From: Bacillota bacterium
Lineage (GTDB): Bacteria > Bacillota > Clostridia > Oscillospirales > Acutalibacteraceae
DNA length: 64,000 nucleotides
Direction of reading: 5' to 3'
Assembly (NCBI GenBank): GCA_023418995.1
Contig: JAEZYP010000068.1
Span: 47,948 to 111,947, forward strand
In this document: in pieces, positions 8,501 to 16,967 of the stretch
Numbering within the stretch: the first letter of the stretch is position 1
Layout of the letters: every line of letters begins with the position of its first letter
Translations under genes and position numbers: made by a program
The notes under the pieces: generated by a model
What the model saw: the letters and a program-made list of their open reading frames with translations, nothing else
Told to the model about the DNA's origin: nothing
The model's database searches: none

Positions 8501-9124
8501 TCAGATTTCTTTCCTGCTGAAAATATTACAGGAGAGATAATATGACAGAACAAAAACGATCAGCGCGACCGGAAGGGCGAGGACGATTAACATTTCGACC
8601 GTTGAATTACCGATTTGCACATTAGCGGAGGGTCTCCAGCCTAAATTTCCCAAAATTGTAATACCGACAGACGGTAGAAGAACAATTAAAACCATCCAGA
8701 TGCGCGCCTTCTGTGTGCCAAGCTTGAAAATCAGGAGAAGCATGACCGAAGAGATCAGAAGAGAAATCGAAGAAACGATGCAGAGGGTCGCCGCGACCTC
8801 CAGGTTAACCTGGCCCTTTGCAAGATAAATCAGCAGCGATACCAAAACGCCGGAAAGCGCGAACAGGAATGCCAGAATATATTTGCTTAACACGATCTGC
8901 CGTTTCGTAACCGGCAGGGAAAGGGCAAAGTAATCCCATTTGCACAGCTCGTCGTAGGCGAAGGTATTTAAAACGAACATGGTCATAATGATTGTAATCA
9001 TCGCGCTTAAAAACGTCAGGTTGCCGGAGGAAGCAAAAATAATGATATACATTACCATAAAGACGGCGATTCTGGATCCCGCCTTTTTCAGGCTGAGCAA
9101 ATCCTTGAGAAGTAATCCGGTCAT
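8501..9124 (-). CDS. ABC-2 type transporter permease subunit
   Basis: 207 residues with about six hydrophobic segments (for example IAVFMVMYIIIFASS and LIVFVLSYYLSC) and an EXP/basic loop between TM2 and TM3 (FAYDELCKWDYFALSLPVTK) typical of small ABC-2 permeases of YtrC/BcrB type. Its start overlaps the ATPase gene by four bases (ATGA), so the two are translationally coupled. Together they form an exporter with unknown cargo. With the GntR gene upstream this is a YtrABC-like module often induced by cell-wall antibiotics (established for B. subtilis ytr); cargo here is not shown. Confidence 0.8.
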   Translation of the reverse strand: MTGLLLKDLLSLKKAGSRIAVFMVMYIIIFASSGNLTFLSAMITIIMTMFVLNTFAYDELCKWDYFALSLPVTKRQIVLSKYILAFLFALSGVLVSLLIYLAKGQVNLEVAATLCIVSSISLLISSVMLLLIFKLGTQKARIWMVLIVLLPSVGITILGNLGWRPSANVQIGNSTVEMLIVLALPVALIVFVLSYYLSCNIFSRKEI

Positions 9125-9981
9125 GCTTTCTCCCCCTTTACATATAAGAGCATGATATCGTCGATGCTCGCGTTATCAATCACGTAATTCGGATACATTC
9201 GCTTTGCGCTCCTTTTATCGGACACAAGCGCTTCGTAGCCCAAATCGTTCCTGCGCCAACGGAGCAAGCCGGCGCGGTCGAGTTTTTGAAAATCGGAAGC
9301 ACCGCATTTCAGAATTGCCATGTTTTCCACAAGCTCATCCTTGGAGCGGTCAAATACGATTTGACCTTCGTGGATAAAGGTGACATAGTCGGCGATTCTC
9401 TCGAGATCGCTTGTAATATGGGAGGAGAACAGGATGGAATGGGAATCGTCCTGAATAAAATCCCAGAAAATATCGAGGATTTCACTGCGCATAATGGGGT
9501 CGAGTCCGCTGGTGGCTTCGTCGAGAATCAGCAGACGCGGCTTGTGGGCGAGCGCGCTGGCGATACTCAGCTTCATTTTCATACCCTTGGAATATTCCTT
9601 GATGATTTTATCCTTCGGCAGCTTAAACTGCTCCAGATAGCTTTTATAAAGGGTATCATCCCAGTTTTTATAGATCCGCTTTAAAATGCTAGCGATATCG
9701 GCGGCTTTGAATTCGCCGTGGAAATAGCTTTCATCAAAAACGACGCCCATCTGTTCCTTGACCGCCCTCTCATCTTTGATGTTATCCATTCCAAATACGG
9801 TAACCGAGCCGGAGTCCCTACGGATTTCGTTTAAAATCAGTTTGATGGTTGTGGTTTTTCCAGCGCCGTTTTCCCCGATAAAGCCGACAATGCTGCCGGT
9901 GGGCACGGCAAAGCTGATATCTTTCAGCTGAAACGACGAATAGGTTTTGCTTAGATTCTTCACTTCGAGAATGTTTTGCAT
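9121..9981 (-). CDS. ABC transporter ATP-binding protein
   Basis: 286 residues: Walker A GENGAGKT (36-43), signature YSKGMKMKLSIA, Walker B LLILDEATSGLD, and the H-loop in FSSHIT. This is the class that pairs with ABC-2 permeases (drug, bacitracin or peptide export). The gene follows the GntR regulator gene by 39 bases and overlaps the permease by four bases. The C-terminal 80 residues form an accessory region common in this class. Confidence 0.92.
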   Translation of the reverse strand: MQNILEVKNLSKTYSSFQLKDISFAVPTGSIVGFIGENGAGKTTTIKLILNEIRRDSGSVTVFGMDNIKDERAVKEQMGVVFDESYFHGEFKAADIASILKRIYKNWDDTLYKSYLEQFKLPKDKIIKEYSKGMKMKLSIASALAHKPRLLILDEATSGLDPIMRSEILDIFWDFIQDDSHSILFSSHITSDLERIADYVTFIHEGQIVFDRSKDELVENMAILKCGASDFQKLDRAGLLRWRRNDLGYEALVSDKRSAKRMYPNYVIDNASIDDIMLLYVKGEKA

Positions 9982-10020
9982 AATAATCCCTTTCCGGCAA
10001 ATGCCGTATTAAAATTTAAT

Positions 10021-10398
10021 CTATGACTCGCCCTCGTATAGCAGCTTAAGCAGTTCAATAAGCTCGTTTAGGGAAATGCCGCCGAGCCGGGCGATGTCCA
10101 CCGCGTTTTGCAGAAAGCCTTCCGCCTTTCGGAGCTGTTCCTCACGGAGAAATTCCACGTTTTTACGGGCGATAAAGCTTCCCTTGCCCGGAACGGTTTC
10201 AATAAAGCCGTCCCGCTCCAGATCTTCGTAGGCGCGCTTAGTGGTAATCACGCTGACGTGGAGCTCCTTTGCGAGAAGCCGCATGGAGGGCAGGGAATCC
10301 CCCTCGCGCAGGGAACCGGTTATAATGCTGTTTTTAATCTGGTCGGTGATCTGCTCGTAAATTGGTTTTCCGCTGGAATTACTGATGATAATATCCAC
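10021..10398 (-). CDS. GntR-family (YtrA-like) transcriptional regulator
   Basis: 125 residues: an N-terminal winged helix-turn-helix (PIYEQITDQIKNSI, LPSMRLLAKELHVSVITTKR, FIETVPGKGSFIA) and only a short helical C-terminal dimerisation part, the layout of the YtrA subfamily. Such proteins usually repress the ABC operon they head. A 41-base palindrome over its own promoter at 10579-10619 is the obvious operator. The same intergenic region also lies in front of the divergently transcribed phage-like cluster, so it may control both directions. Confidence 0.9.
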   Translation of the reverse strand: MDIIISNSSGKPIYEQITDQIKNSIITGSLREGDSLPSMRLLAKELHVSVITTKRAYEDLERDGFIETVPGKGSFIARKNVEFLREEQLRKAEGFLQNAVDIARLGGISLNELIELLKLLYEGES

Positions 10399-10440
10399 TT
10401 CTTCACCTGCCGCTCCTGTATATAGTCAATTAACTCCAAA

Positions 10441-10560
10441 ACCAACCAAACTTTGTGGTTTATTATCCGTGTTGCTGCGTTATTCTCCTCGCCAGGCGCC
10501 AGCTTGGCTTCGTCGTCCGCCTTGCTTCACGAAAAACATACTCGTAAATACTTAGCCGCT
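10441..10560. other. GC-rich intergenic segment of unknown nature
   Basis: Between the GntR start and the operator lies about 110 bases (around 10465-10545) much richer in G+C than its flanks, with a GCCAGGCGCC/AGCTTGGC self-complementary core. It has no start codon with a ribosome binding site. It could be a dispersed repeat or the leader of the regulator mRNA. Confidence 0.3.
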
Positions 10561-10578
10561 TTTTTAAGTTAATGTGCT

Positions 10579-10619
10579 ATAGTGATATTGTATATACTAT
10601 ATATACACAGTATCACTAT
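10579..10619. promoter_or_regulatory. Palindromic operator, probable GntR/YtrA-type binding site
   Basis: Left arm ATAGTGATATTGT (10579-10591) and right arm ACAGTATCACTAT (10607-10619) match as an inverted repeat at 12 of 13 positions, centred at 10599 with an alternating TA core. It covers the -10 region of the minus-strand promoter. YtrA-type repressors bind such long palindromes near their promoters; assignment to this GntR protein is inference from position. Confidence 0.65.
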
Positions 10620-10635
10620 TATTTTTATTTGTCAA
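10607..10635 (-). promoter_or_regulatory. Promoter of the GntR-ABC operon
   Basis: On the minus strand a perfect TTGACA (10635-10630) is followed after 17 bases by TACTGT (10612-10607). The -10 box lies inside the right arm of the palindrome, so a bound repressor would block it. Confidence 0.6.
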
Positions 10636-10707
10636 TCTTTTTTAAATTTTCCTTCTGGAGGCAAATTTCTGAGAGGAAAAGGGGGAGGGTTGAAAGGAGG
10701 TTTGACT

Positions 10708-11034
10708 TTGGAAAGAAATTCAGAAACGGGCGAGAAGGCCCGCAAACGAATGAAAAGGGGCTACGAAAAGCTGGCATACGGCGGCATAGCCGACGCGGTG
10801 AGACTGCTTTTTACCGAGGAACCCGATTTGGCGGAGCTGGGGAAAATGGATTTGTTTAACATTGCGGAAATCAAACGGCCGAAGGGCGGCGGAATGGAGA
10901 TTAAGTTTTTTGACCGGATTAAGGCGCTGCAATGTTTGGAAGCGCTCAATACCGAAGGCGGAGAGCCGCTTCCACTTTACCGGACCTTGCAGGAATGCGC
11001 CCTTTCATTCCGGGAAAACGGCAATGGAGTTTAA
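10708..11034 (+). CDS. Phage terminase small subunit-like protein
   Basis: 108 residues from a TTG at 10708, chosen because AAAGGAGG at 10693-10700 lies seven bases ahead; the frame is open further upstream but without a ribosome binding site. The protein is basic at the N-terminus and then helical (YEKLAYGGIADAVRLLF) with a mid-part KRPKGGGMEIKFFDRIKALQ, as in small terminase subunits that recognise DNA and link to TerL. It overlaps the next gene by 11 bases. The assignment rests mainly on position before TerL and overall character, since no strict motif exists. Confidence 0.65.
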   Translation: MERNSETGEKARKRMKRGYEKLAYGGIADAVRLLFTEEPDLAELGKMDLFNIAEIKRPKGGGMEIKFFDRIKALQCLEALNTEGGEPLPLYRTLQECALSFRENGNGV

Positions 11035-12286
11035 AGCGTTTTCTAAAAAGCAGCTTCAAACGCTGAGCTGGTGGTGTGGGGGAAGTCCCAATGAAACACG
11101 GGACGCGATTATCTGTGACGGCGCGGTTCGAAGCGGAAAAACGCTCTGCCTCGGAATCTCGTTCGTCGCGTGGGCGCTTTACCGCTTTCAGGACCGGTCG
11201 TTTGCCATCTGCGGCAAAACCATCCGGTCGCTAAAGCGCAACCTGATTACCACCCTGCTGCCCGCGCTGACCGAAGCCGGATTCCAATGTAAGTTTGCGG
11301 CGGCGGAGAACCGGATTGATATCTCCTTTGGCTCTGGCAGCAACCGGTTTTACCTGTTCGGCGGCAGGGATGAAGGCTCCTCCGCGCTGATTCAGGGCAT
11401 CACCCTCTCGGGTGTGTTGTTAGACGAGGTGGCGCTGATGCCGCGTTCGTTCGTGGAGCAGGCGCTCGCGCGGTGCTCGGTAGACGGCTCGAAGTTTTGG
11501 TTTAACTGTAATCCGGAAAATCCCCGGCACTGGTTTTACCGGGAATGGATTCAGAACGCGGAGCAGAAGAACGCATTGTATCTTCACTTTACCATGGAGG
11601 ACAATCCCTCGCTTAGCCCGGAAATTCTGGCGCGCTACCGTGGGTTGTATACCGGCGCCTTTTACGAGCGGTTTGTTCTTGGGAAATGGGTGGCGGCGCA
11701 GGGACTGGTGTATCCATTCTTCACGGACGCGATGTTGTGCGCCGCGCCTCGGGAATGCGAGAGCTACGCCGTTTCCTGCGACTACGGTACGGTGAACCCT
11801 TCGTCCTTTGGTCTGTGGGGGAAAAAGGACGGGTCATGGTATCGCGTAGATGAGTACTATTTCGATTCGCGCAGTACGGGAATCCAGCGAACCGACGAGG
11901 AGCATTACGCGGGGCTGGAACAGCTCTGCGGCGGACGCAAAATCGAAAGTGTGGCGGTTGATCCCTCTGCCGCAAGCTTTATCGCGGTTATTAACAGACA
12001 CAGGAAATACCGCGTTCTGCCTGCTGAAAATGATGTGCTTGACGGAATTCGCCGCGTGAGCGTTGCGCTCAAGCAGGGCGAAATCAGAATCTGCCGGAAC
12101 TGCGCGGACGCGATTCGGGAATTCAGGCTGTACCGGTGGAATGACGACACAAGCCGCGACGTCCCGGTAAAAGAAAATGACCACGCGATGGACGATATCC
12201 GGTATTTTGTAACGACGATCCTCCAAAGAGGAGACGCCTTCTTTGCAATTGCCGCGCCGCGCGGGGAAGGAGAATCGCAATGTTAG
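11024..12286 (+). CDS. Phage terminase large subunit
   Basis: 420 residues from the ATG at 11024 (a longer open frame upstream overlaps the small subunit and is not credible). ATPase motifs: Walker A-like GAVRSGKT near residue 30, Walker B VLLDEVALM. The RNase H-like nuclease has acidic residues in SCDYGTVNPSS, AVDPSAAS and ENDHAMDDIRY, so both motor and nuclease look intact. It packages DNA into the prohead through the portal. It overlaps the portal gene by seven bases. Confidence 0.9.
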   Translation: MEFKAFSKKQLQTLSWWCGGSPNETRDAIICDGAVRSGKTLCLGISFVAWALYRFQDRSFAICGKTIRSLKRNLITTLLPALTEAGFQCKFAAAENRIDISFGSGSNRFYLFGGRDEGSSALIQGITLSGVLLDEVALMPRSFVEQALARCSVDGSKFWFNCNPENPRHWFYREWIQNAEQKNALYLHFTMEDNPSLSPEILARYRGLYTGAFYERFVLGKWVAAQGLVYPFFTDAMLCAAPRECESYAVSCDYGTVNPSSFGLWGKKDGSWYRVDEYYFDSRSTGIQRTDEEHYAGLEQLCGGRKIESVAVDPSAASFIAVINRHRKYRVLPAENDVLDGIRRVSVALKQGEIRICRNCADAIREFRLYRWNDDTSRDVPVKENDHAMDDIRYFVTTILQRGDAFFAIAAPRGEGESQC

Positions 12287-13422
12287 GAAAACGGAAATCC
12301 CAGCCCCAAACGCTGGCGGTGCAGACTGCGGAGCATACTTCGCCGTTTGCCGAGCTGAACCGCTATGTGCCGCTGCGTGCTGGAGAAAACAGGCTTTATG
12401 CCGCCCTGCGGGAGGCGGTTCCGATTATCGACGCCGCCATCGATAAGATTATCCGGCTGGTCGGCTGCTTTGAGGTTAAATGCCCGGATAAAAACGCGGA
12501 GTATGAATTGAATCAGTTTCTACAGAATGTAAAGGTTAATTCCGCGCAGACGGGTGTACAGAGCTTTCTAAACAGCTACCTTTCCCAGCTTTTGACCTAC
12601 GGGAACGCGGTCGGGGAAATGGTTCTGAGTGACGGCGGGCTGGCGGCGCTTTACAACGCCGGCCTGGAGGATGTGGAGCTGAAGGCGGTATCTCCGCTTC
12701 AAATCGACGTATACCGAAGGGAGGCGGGCGGGAGCGTGAAGGCGCAATACCCGGAGCTTATTTTCTGTTCGGCACTCAACCCGCCGCCGGGCAGCGCGCA
12801 GGGAGTATCACTCCTGCACGGTCTGCCGTTTATCAGTGGAATTCTGACCCAGATTTACAACACGATCGGGGTCAACTGGGAGCGGCTTGGAAACGTGCGC
12901 TTCGCCGTGACGTACAAGCCCTCGGGCGACGCGGTGGACCGTGCCTACGCAAAGGACCGGGCACAGCAGATTGCGGGGGAATGGAGCCGGGCGATGCGCA
13001 AGGACAGCGTGAGCGACTTTATCTCCGTGGGCGATGTGAGCATTAAGGCCATTGGGGCGGATCACCAGATTCTCGACAGTGAGGTCCCGGTTCGCCAGAT
13101 GCTTGAGCAGATTGTGGCAAAGCTCGGGCTGCCGCCGTTTTTACTGGGGCTTTCGTGGTCCTCAACCGAGCGGATGTCTAGCCAGCAGGCGGATATTCTA
13201 ACCAGCGAGCTGGAGGCCTACCGCCGCCTGCTTACTCCGGTAATCAACCGGATCTGTTCCATGTGGCTCAGGCTGAACGGGTGCAGCCGGTATTTTACCG
13301 TTGAGTGGAATGACATCACACTGCAGGACGAAACCAGTATTGCCAACGCAAGGCTGCTGAACGCTAGGGCGGCGCAAATTGAAGCCGAGCTTGGAAAACA
13401 GAGAAAGGATGGGATTCAGTGA
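12280..13422 (+). CDS. Phage portal protein
   Basis: 380 residues. Typical portal features are visible: an N-terminal region with repeated EAVPIIDAAIDKIIRLVG-type helices, a central stretch, and the conserved LGLPPFLLGLSWSSTER followed by MSSQQADILTSELEAYRRL, the crown and stem region seen in SPP1/HK97-type portals. It forms the dodecameric ring through which the terminase pumps DNA. It overlaps the protease gene by four bases (GTGA). Confidence 0.85.
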   Translation: MLGKRKSQPQTLAVQTAEHTSPFAELNRYVPLRAGENRLYAALREAVPIIDAAIDKIIRLVGCFEVKCPDKNAEYELNQFLQNVKVNSAQTGVQSFLNSYLSQLLTYGNAVGEMVLSDGGLAALYNAGLEDVELKAVSPLQIDVYRREAGGSVKAQYPELIFCSALNPPPGSAQGVSLLHGLPFISGILTQIYNTIGVNWERLGNVRFAVTYKPSGDAVDRAYAKDRAQQIAGEWSRAMRKDSVSDFISVGDVSIKAIGADHQILDSEVPVRQMLEQIVAKLGLPPFLLGLSWSSTERMSSQQADILTSELEAYRRLLTPVINRICSMWLRLNGCSRYFTVEWNDITLQDETSIANARLLNARAAQIEAELGKQRKDGIQ

Positions 13423-14390
13423 GAGAGGGATATGTACTCAAAAGTAAGCAGACACCTCAGGAGGCTGATCTGGAGAAAATCAATCGGTACACCAGACGTG
13501 AGTTTCAGGCGGAGGAGGTTTACACCTTTTCTGTGGTGCTCTGCGACAACGAGATTGACCGGGACGGCGAACGCTTTACCGTGGCGGCACTAGAAAAGCT
13601 GGCGGAGCTGTTTCTTGGGAAGACCGGAATTTTCGACCACAGTATGCAGACGCAGAACCAGACAGCGCGGATATATGACTGCGAAGTGGAATGGGATTCC
13701 GGCAGGACGACGCAATGCGGAGAGCCGTACAGCCGTCTGGTGGGCAAGGCGTATCTGCCGCGCAGTGAGAAGAACAGCGACTTTATTCTGGAGCTGGAGA
13801 GCGGAATCAAAAAGGAGGTAAGCGTCGGCTGTGCGGTCGCCAAGGCAACCTGCAGTGTATGCGGCGCGGATTTGAAAAAGGACGGCTGTGCGCACCGCAA
13901 AGGCAAAACCTACGATGGAAAAATCTGCTGTACGGTTTTGGATGAGCCAACGGACGCCTACGAGTGGTCCTTTGTTGCGGTTCCCGCACAGCGAGAGGCT
14001 GGCGTCATCAAAAGCTTTTGCGGTGTCAGCGGTTCGGACGCGGGAGAAATTCTGAAGGCGATGGCGGAGCGCGACGGTGAAATCACGTTGAGCGCCGAGC
14101 AGAGCAAAGCGCTTCTAAGCAAGCTGGAACGTCTGAAGGGTGAAGCGGAATGCGGGAGAAGCTACCGCGCTGAGCTGCAAAAAAGTCTGGTGCGTTTTGC
14201 CGGAATTGCACAGCCGGAGCTTCCGGCGGAGGTGATGAACCGGATTGCGGAGGGAATGGGCATTGAGGATTTAAAATGCATGGAAAAAGCTTACCGCCGC
14301 AGGGCGGATGAAATTCTTCCGCTTGCGCCTCAGCTCGCCGGAACACAAAAGCAGGAGAAATCCGTGGGCAATACCGAGTTCCAGATTTAG
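13419..14390 (+). CDS. Prohead protease-like protein with Cys-rich insert
   Basis: 323 residues, GTG start overlapping the portal stop. The N-terminal 200 residues resemble HK97-type (U35/S78) capsid maturation proteases: DRDGERFTVAALEKL, a histidine in GIFDHSM, a serine in KKEVSVGCAV, and DAYEWSFVAVPAQ. A four-Cys/His insert (CSVCGADLKKDGCAHRKG) sits next to the catalytic serine and may bind zinc. The C-terminal third is helical and acidic/basic mixed and may act as scaffold. Its place between portal and capsid fits a protease-scaffold role. Confidence 0.75.
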   Translation: MREGYVLKSKQTPQEADLEKINRYTRREFQAEEVYTFSVVLCDNEIDRDGERFTVAALEKLAELFLGKTGIFDHSMQTQNQTARIYDCEVEWDSGRTTQCGEPYSRLVGKAYLPRSEKNSDFILELESGIKKEVSVGCAVAKATCSVCGADLKKDGCAHRKGKTYDGKICCTVLDEPTDAYEWSFVAVPAQREAGVIKSFCGVSGSDAGEILKAMAERDGEITLSAEQSKALLSKLERLKGEAECGRSYRAELQKSLVRFAGIAQPELPAEVMNRIAEGMGIEDLKCMEKAYRRRADEILPLAPQLAGTQKQEKSVGNTEFQI

Positions 14391-14451
14391 CCGAATGATT
14401 TTAGAACCTACCGCGAAAGCGGAGGAAATAAAAAAGCATGGAGGAATATTT

Positions 14452-14796
14452 ATGACAATTTCTTTGAACGGGTTCAATGAGCAGGTGGCAACCTTTGAAG
14501 CGGAATCCGGCGTTGTGGCGGGGATTCCCGTAAAGCTGACCGGGAACGGCGTCGTCGGAGTCTGCGCGGATAAGGATGCCTTCTGCGGCGTGACGCTCTC
14601 CGAGCGTGGCGGCTTCGCGGCGGTTCAGCTGAGCGGATATGTACAGCTTCCCTATACCGGAACGGCTGCACCGGCAGTAGGCTACCAAACACTGAGCGCG
14701 GCGGCCGGAGGCAAAGTTCAGGCAGACCCAGCAGGCAGAAGCTTTCTGGTGACTGATGTGGACACCGCCGCCAAGCTCTGCGGCATTATCCTCTAA
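14452..14796 (+). CDS. Capsid decoration-like protein
   Basis: 114 residues beginning at the ATG at 14452 behind GGAGG (14440-14444). The sequence is beta-rich and small-residue-rich (GVVAGIPVKLTGNGVVGVCADKDAF, split across strands, then GYVQLPYTG and YQTLSAA), resembling DUF2190-type head decoration proteins usually encoded just before the major capsid protein, as here. The role is inferred from composition and position. Confidence 0.6.
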   Translation: MTISLNGFNEQVATFEAESGVVAGIPVKLTGNGVVGVCADKDAFCGVTLSERGGFAAVQLSGYVQLPYTGTAAPAVGYQTLSAAAGGKVQADPAGRSFLVTDVDTAAKLCGIIL

Positions 14797-14835
14797 TCCT
14801 AACGAACATTTATTCAATAACAGGAGGAAAAACAT

Positions 14836-15849
14836 ATGGCACTTTATGAAGCAATCAGACTGGAAAAGGGAATGTACGGCACTCCGGGTAAAAGCTTTAC
14901 AGAGGTACTTGAAGGGTTAGACCCTTCCGAGAATTATGCGGGCACCGCGCTCGAAGGGCTGGATGCCTACCAGAGACAGCTTAAACGTTTTGACATTAAG
15001 GTTGGCGGCGCGGATTCCAGCCGCATGGAAAAGTTCTTTCAAACCGCCGATTCCACCGCGCTGTTCCCGGAATATGTGACGCGCGCCGTTCGCCAGGGAA
15101 TGGAGCAGGCAAACCTTCTGCCCAATCTGGTCGCGACTACGACCAACATCAATTCCATGGACTATCGCACCATTACCTCTAATCCCGGCAAGGAGGAAAA
15201 GTCCCTGAAGCCGGTCGCCGAGGGAGCGGAAATCCCCCAGACCGTCGTAAAGACACAGGATCATCTGGTGAAGCTCCGCAAGCGCGGAAGGATGCTGGTG
15301 GCAAGCTATGAGGCACTGCGCTTCCAGAAGCTTGACCTCTTCACGGTGACCCTGCGCCAGATTGGCGCCTATATCGCACGGGCGCAGCTGAACGACGCGG
15401 TGGAGGTCCTTTTGAACGGCGACGACGGGAAAGCTCCCGCCGGTTCCATTGTAACCGCTGGAACAAAACCTGCCTACGAAGACATGGTTAACCTTTGGGG
15501 CACGTTTGCGCCGTATCAGCTGAACACGCTGCTTGCTTCCACCTCCACCATGAAGGACATTCTCGGAATCACCGAGTTTAAGGATGCGAACGCGGGACTG
15601 AACTTCCACGGCACGGGTAAGCTTGCAACCCCGCTCGGCGCGAACCTTCTTCATGTACCGGAGCTGGCGGACCATAAAATCATCGGGATTGATAAAGCCT
15701 ACGCGCTCGAGATGGTACAGGCGGGCGGTGTGCATACCGACTACGACAAGCTGATCGACCGCCAGCTGGAGCGTGCGACAATCAGTACCATTGCGGGGTT
15801 TGCCAAAATTTTTGACGGCGCTGTAATGGTGCTCGATTACAAGGCGTAG
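14836..15849 (+). CDS. Phage major capsid protein
   Basis: 337 residues behind a strong AGGAGGAAAAACAT. An N-terminal arm of about 60 residues precedes an HK97-fold-like body with FPEYVTRAVRQGMEQ, SLKPVAEGAEIPQ and the C-terminal ATISTIAGFAKIFDGAVMVL. The segment order and the flanking decoration and connector genes identify it as the shell protein. The gene looks full length and has the strongest ribosome binding site of the cluster, as expected for a major structural protein. Confidence 0.85.
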   Translation: MALYEAIRLEKGMYGTPGKSFTEVLEGLDPSENYAGTALEGLDAYQRQLKRFDIKVGGADSSRMEKFFQTADSTALFPEYVTRAVRQGMEQANLLPNLVATTTNINSMDYRTITSNPGKEEKSLKPVAEGAEIPQTVVKTQDHLVKLRKRGRMLVASYEALRFQKLDLFTVTLRQIGAYIARAQLNDAVEVLLNGDDGKAPAGSIVTAGTKPAYEDMVNLWGTFAPYQLNTLLASTSTMKDILGITEFKDANAGLNFHGTGKLATPLGANLLHVPELADHKIIGIDKAYALEMVQAGGVHTDYDKLIDRQLERATISTIAGFAKIFDGAVMVLDYKA

Positions 15850-15857
15850 GTGATTGC

Positions 15858-16214
15858 GTGAGGATTGAGGATGTATTGGAACGGTTTACCCTGATGGCGG
15901 ATTTGAGCACTTCGGGAGCGGCAAAATATCGGCCGCTCTGCGCGGAGGCGATGAATCAGATTAGGCGCAGGGCAATCCGCGAGGATGAGGAGTCGCTGCC
16001 GTCACTCTGCGCTGCGGCGGCAGCCTTGGCACTCTACCGTTGGGCACTGAATTTGGCAGGTGCAAATCTTGGCAGCTTCGCCGCCGGAGACGTTAAAATC
16101 AACAAAAGCGGACTGAATGTCCCAATCGCAAAGCAGGTGTGGGAGGAAGCCGAGGCGGCGGCGGCTCCTTACCTTGCCGACGGGGATTTTGTGTTTGAAA
16201 GGATTCAGAAATGA
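15858..16214 (+). CDS. Head-tail connector-like protein
   Basis: 118 residues from a GTG eight bases after the capsid stop. Mostly helical (VLERFTLMADLSTSG, PLCAEAMNQIRRRA, AAAALALYRWAL), in the style of gp6/gp15-like connector proteins that sit under the portal. It overlaps the next gene by four bases. No firm family is recognised; the call comes from position, size and helical content. Confidence 0.5.
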   Translation: MRIEDVLERFTLMADLSTSGAAKYRPLCAEAMNQIRRRAIREDEESLPSLCAAAAALALYRWALNLAGANLGSFAAGDVKINKSGLNVPIAKQVWEEAEAAAAPYLADGDFVFERIQK

Positions 16215-16882
16215 CGCATCGAACGGTAATCGAAATCATGCTGGAGCGGTACGGGGAAGAGGCGGAGGTAAACGGAACACGGCTTCGGACGCTGATACGC
16301 CCCATGCAGTATAAGAGCGGAGCCGAAAATCTGCCTCAGGGGTACGATGATGGAATTCATTTCCTTTATACCGGCCCCGCGGGGCAAAAGCTGCAGCCCG
16401 GCGATACGATAGCGACCGGCGCGAAACGCTATGTCGTAAAACGTTCCGACATTGCGCAGGTCGGCGGGGAAGACGTTTATGTGTGGGCGGTGCTGGAGCT
16501 GCTTTCGCCGGACTCCGACCTCGAGGTGTATTTGGAGGCGGAAGGGCAGAGAGCGGCGGCTGTAAGCGGCTACACTGTTCAAATTTTACAGCAGAGCCGC
16601 ACGGTCAGCGTTTGGGGCGGGCAGGAGCCATCCTGTACCGCCGCCGGCGCGGTCTCCTATGAGATAGCGCTCAAAAATATTCAGCCTCAGGAGGGGACGG
16701 ACCTTTGCGCTCTCACGGATTTCAGCCTGAAAATCGTCCGTCCGGGAGAAACGGAGGTTTACTCCGGATGCCGGTGGAAGAGTATTCAGGAATCGGGCGG
16801 CGCGGGGAACAGGGCGCTCAGCGGCGCGGTTCTCCTTGCGGCAAGGCGCGAAAAACAGAAGGAGGCGCAGGCGGATGGATAA
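16211..16882 (+). CDS. Phage head completion/tail-joining protein of unusual two-part build
   Basis: 223 residues. The N-terminal half (LRTLIRPMQY, KLQPGDTIATGAKRYVVKR) looks like a head-closure (stopper) protein. The C-terminal half (VSYEIALKNI, DFSLKIVRPGETEVYSGCRW, GNRALSGAVLLAARR) is beta-rich and reminiscent of short tail-tube or tail-terminator domains. If so, it would join a head stopper to a tube-like ring in one chain, notable because separate tube and sheath genes are absent. This is inference. It overlaps the following 30-residue ORF by eight bases. Confidence 0.45.
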   Translation: MTHRTVIEIMLERYGEEAEVNGTRLRTLIRPMQYKSGAENLPQGYDDGIHFLYTGPAGQKLQPGDTIATGAKRYVVKRSDIAQVGGEDVYVWAVLELLSPDSDLEVYLEAEGQRAAAVSGYTVQILQQSRTVSVWGGQEPSCTAAGAVSYEIALKNIQPQEGTDLCALTDFSLKIVRPGETEVYSGCRWKSIQESGGAGNRALSGAVLLAARREKQKEAQADG

Positions 16883-16967
16883 TTATTTGGAGGAGCTTTC
16901 GGAGGGGATCGAACAGGATTACCGGAGATATCCGCGCCCGTTGGACACGGAGGAGGAAACCCGATGA
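16875..16967 (+). CDS. 30-residue small ORF inside the phage-like cluster
   Basis: ATG at 16875 to TGA at 16967, overlapping the previous gene by eight bases and the next by four (ATGA). The protein is acidic and begins MDNYLEELSEGIEQDYRR. It contains the ribosome binding site GAGGAGG for the LysM gene near its end. It may be a real small protein, a coupling peptide, or the last trace of longer tail genes, since tail sheath, tube and tape measure genes would be expected here. Confidence 0.5.
   Translation: MDNYLEELSEGIEQDYRRYPRPLDTEEETR

Noticed and set aside
10862..11023. Extended N-terminus of the terminase large subunit
   Set aside because: It overlaps the small subunit in another frame and lacks a ribosome binding site; relatives begin close to the ATG at 11024.
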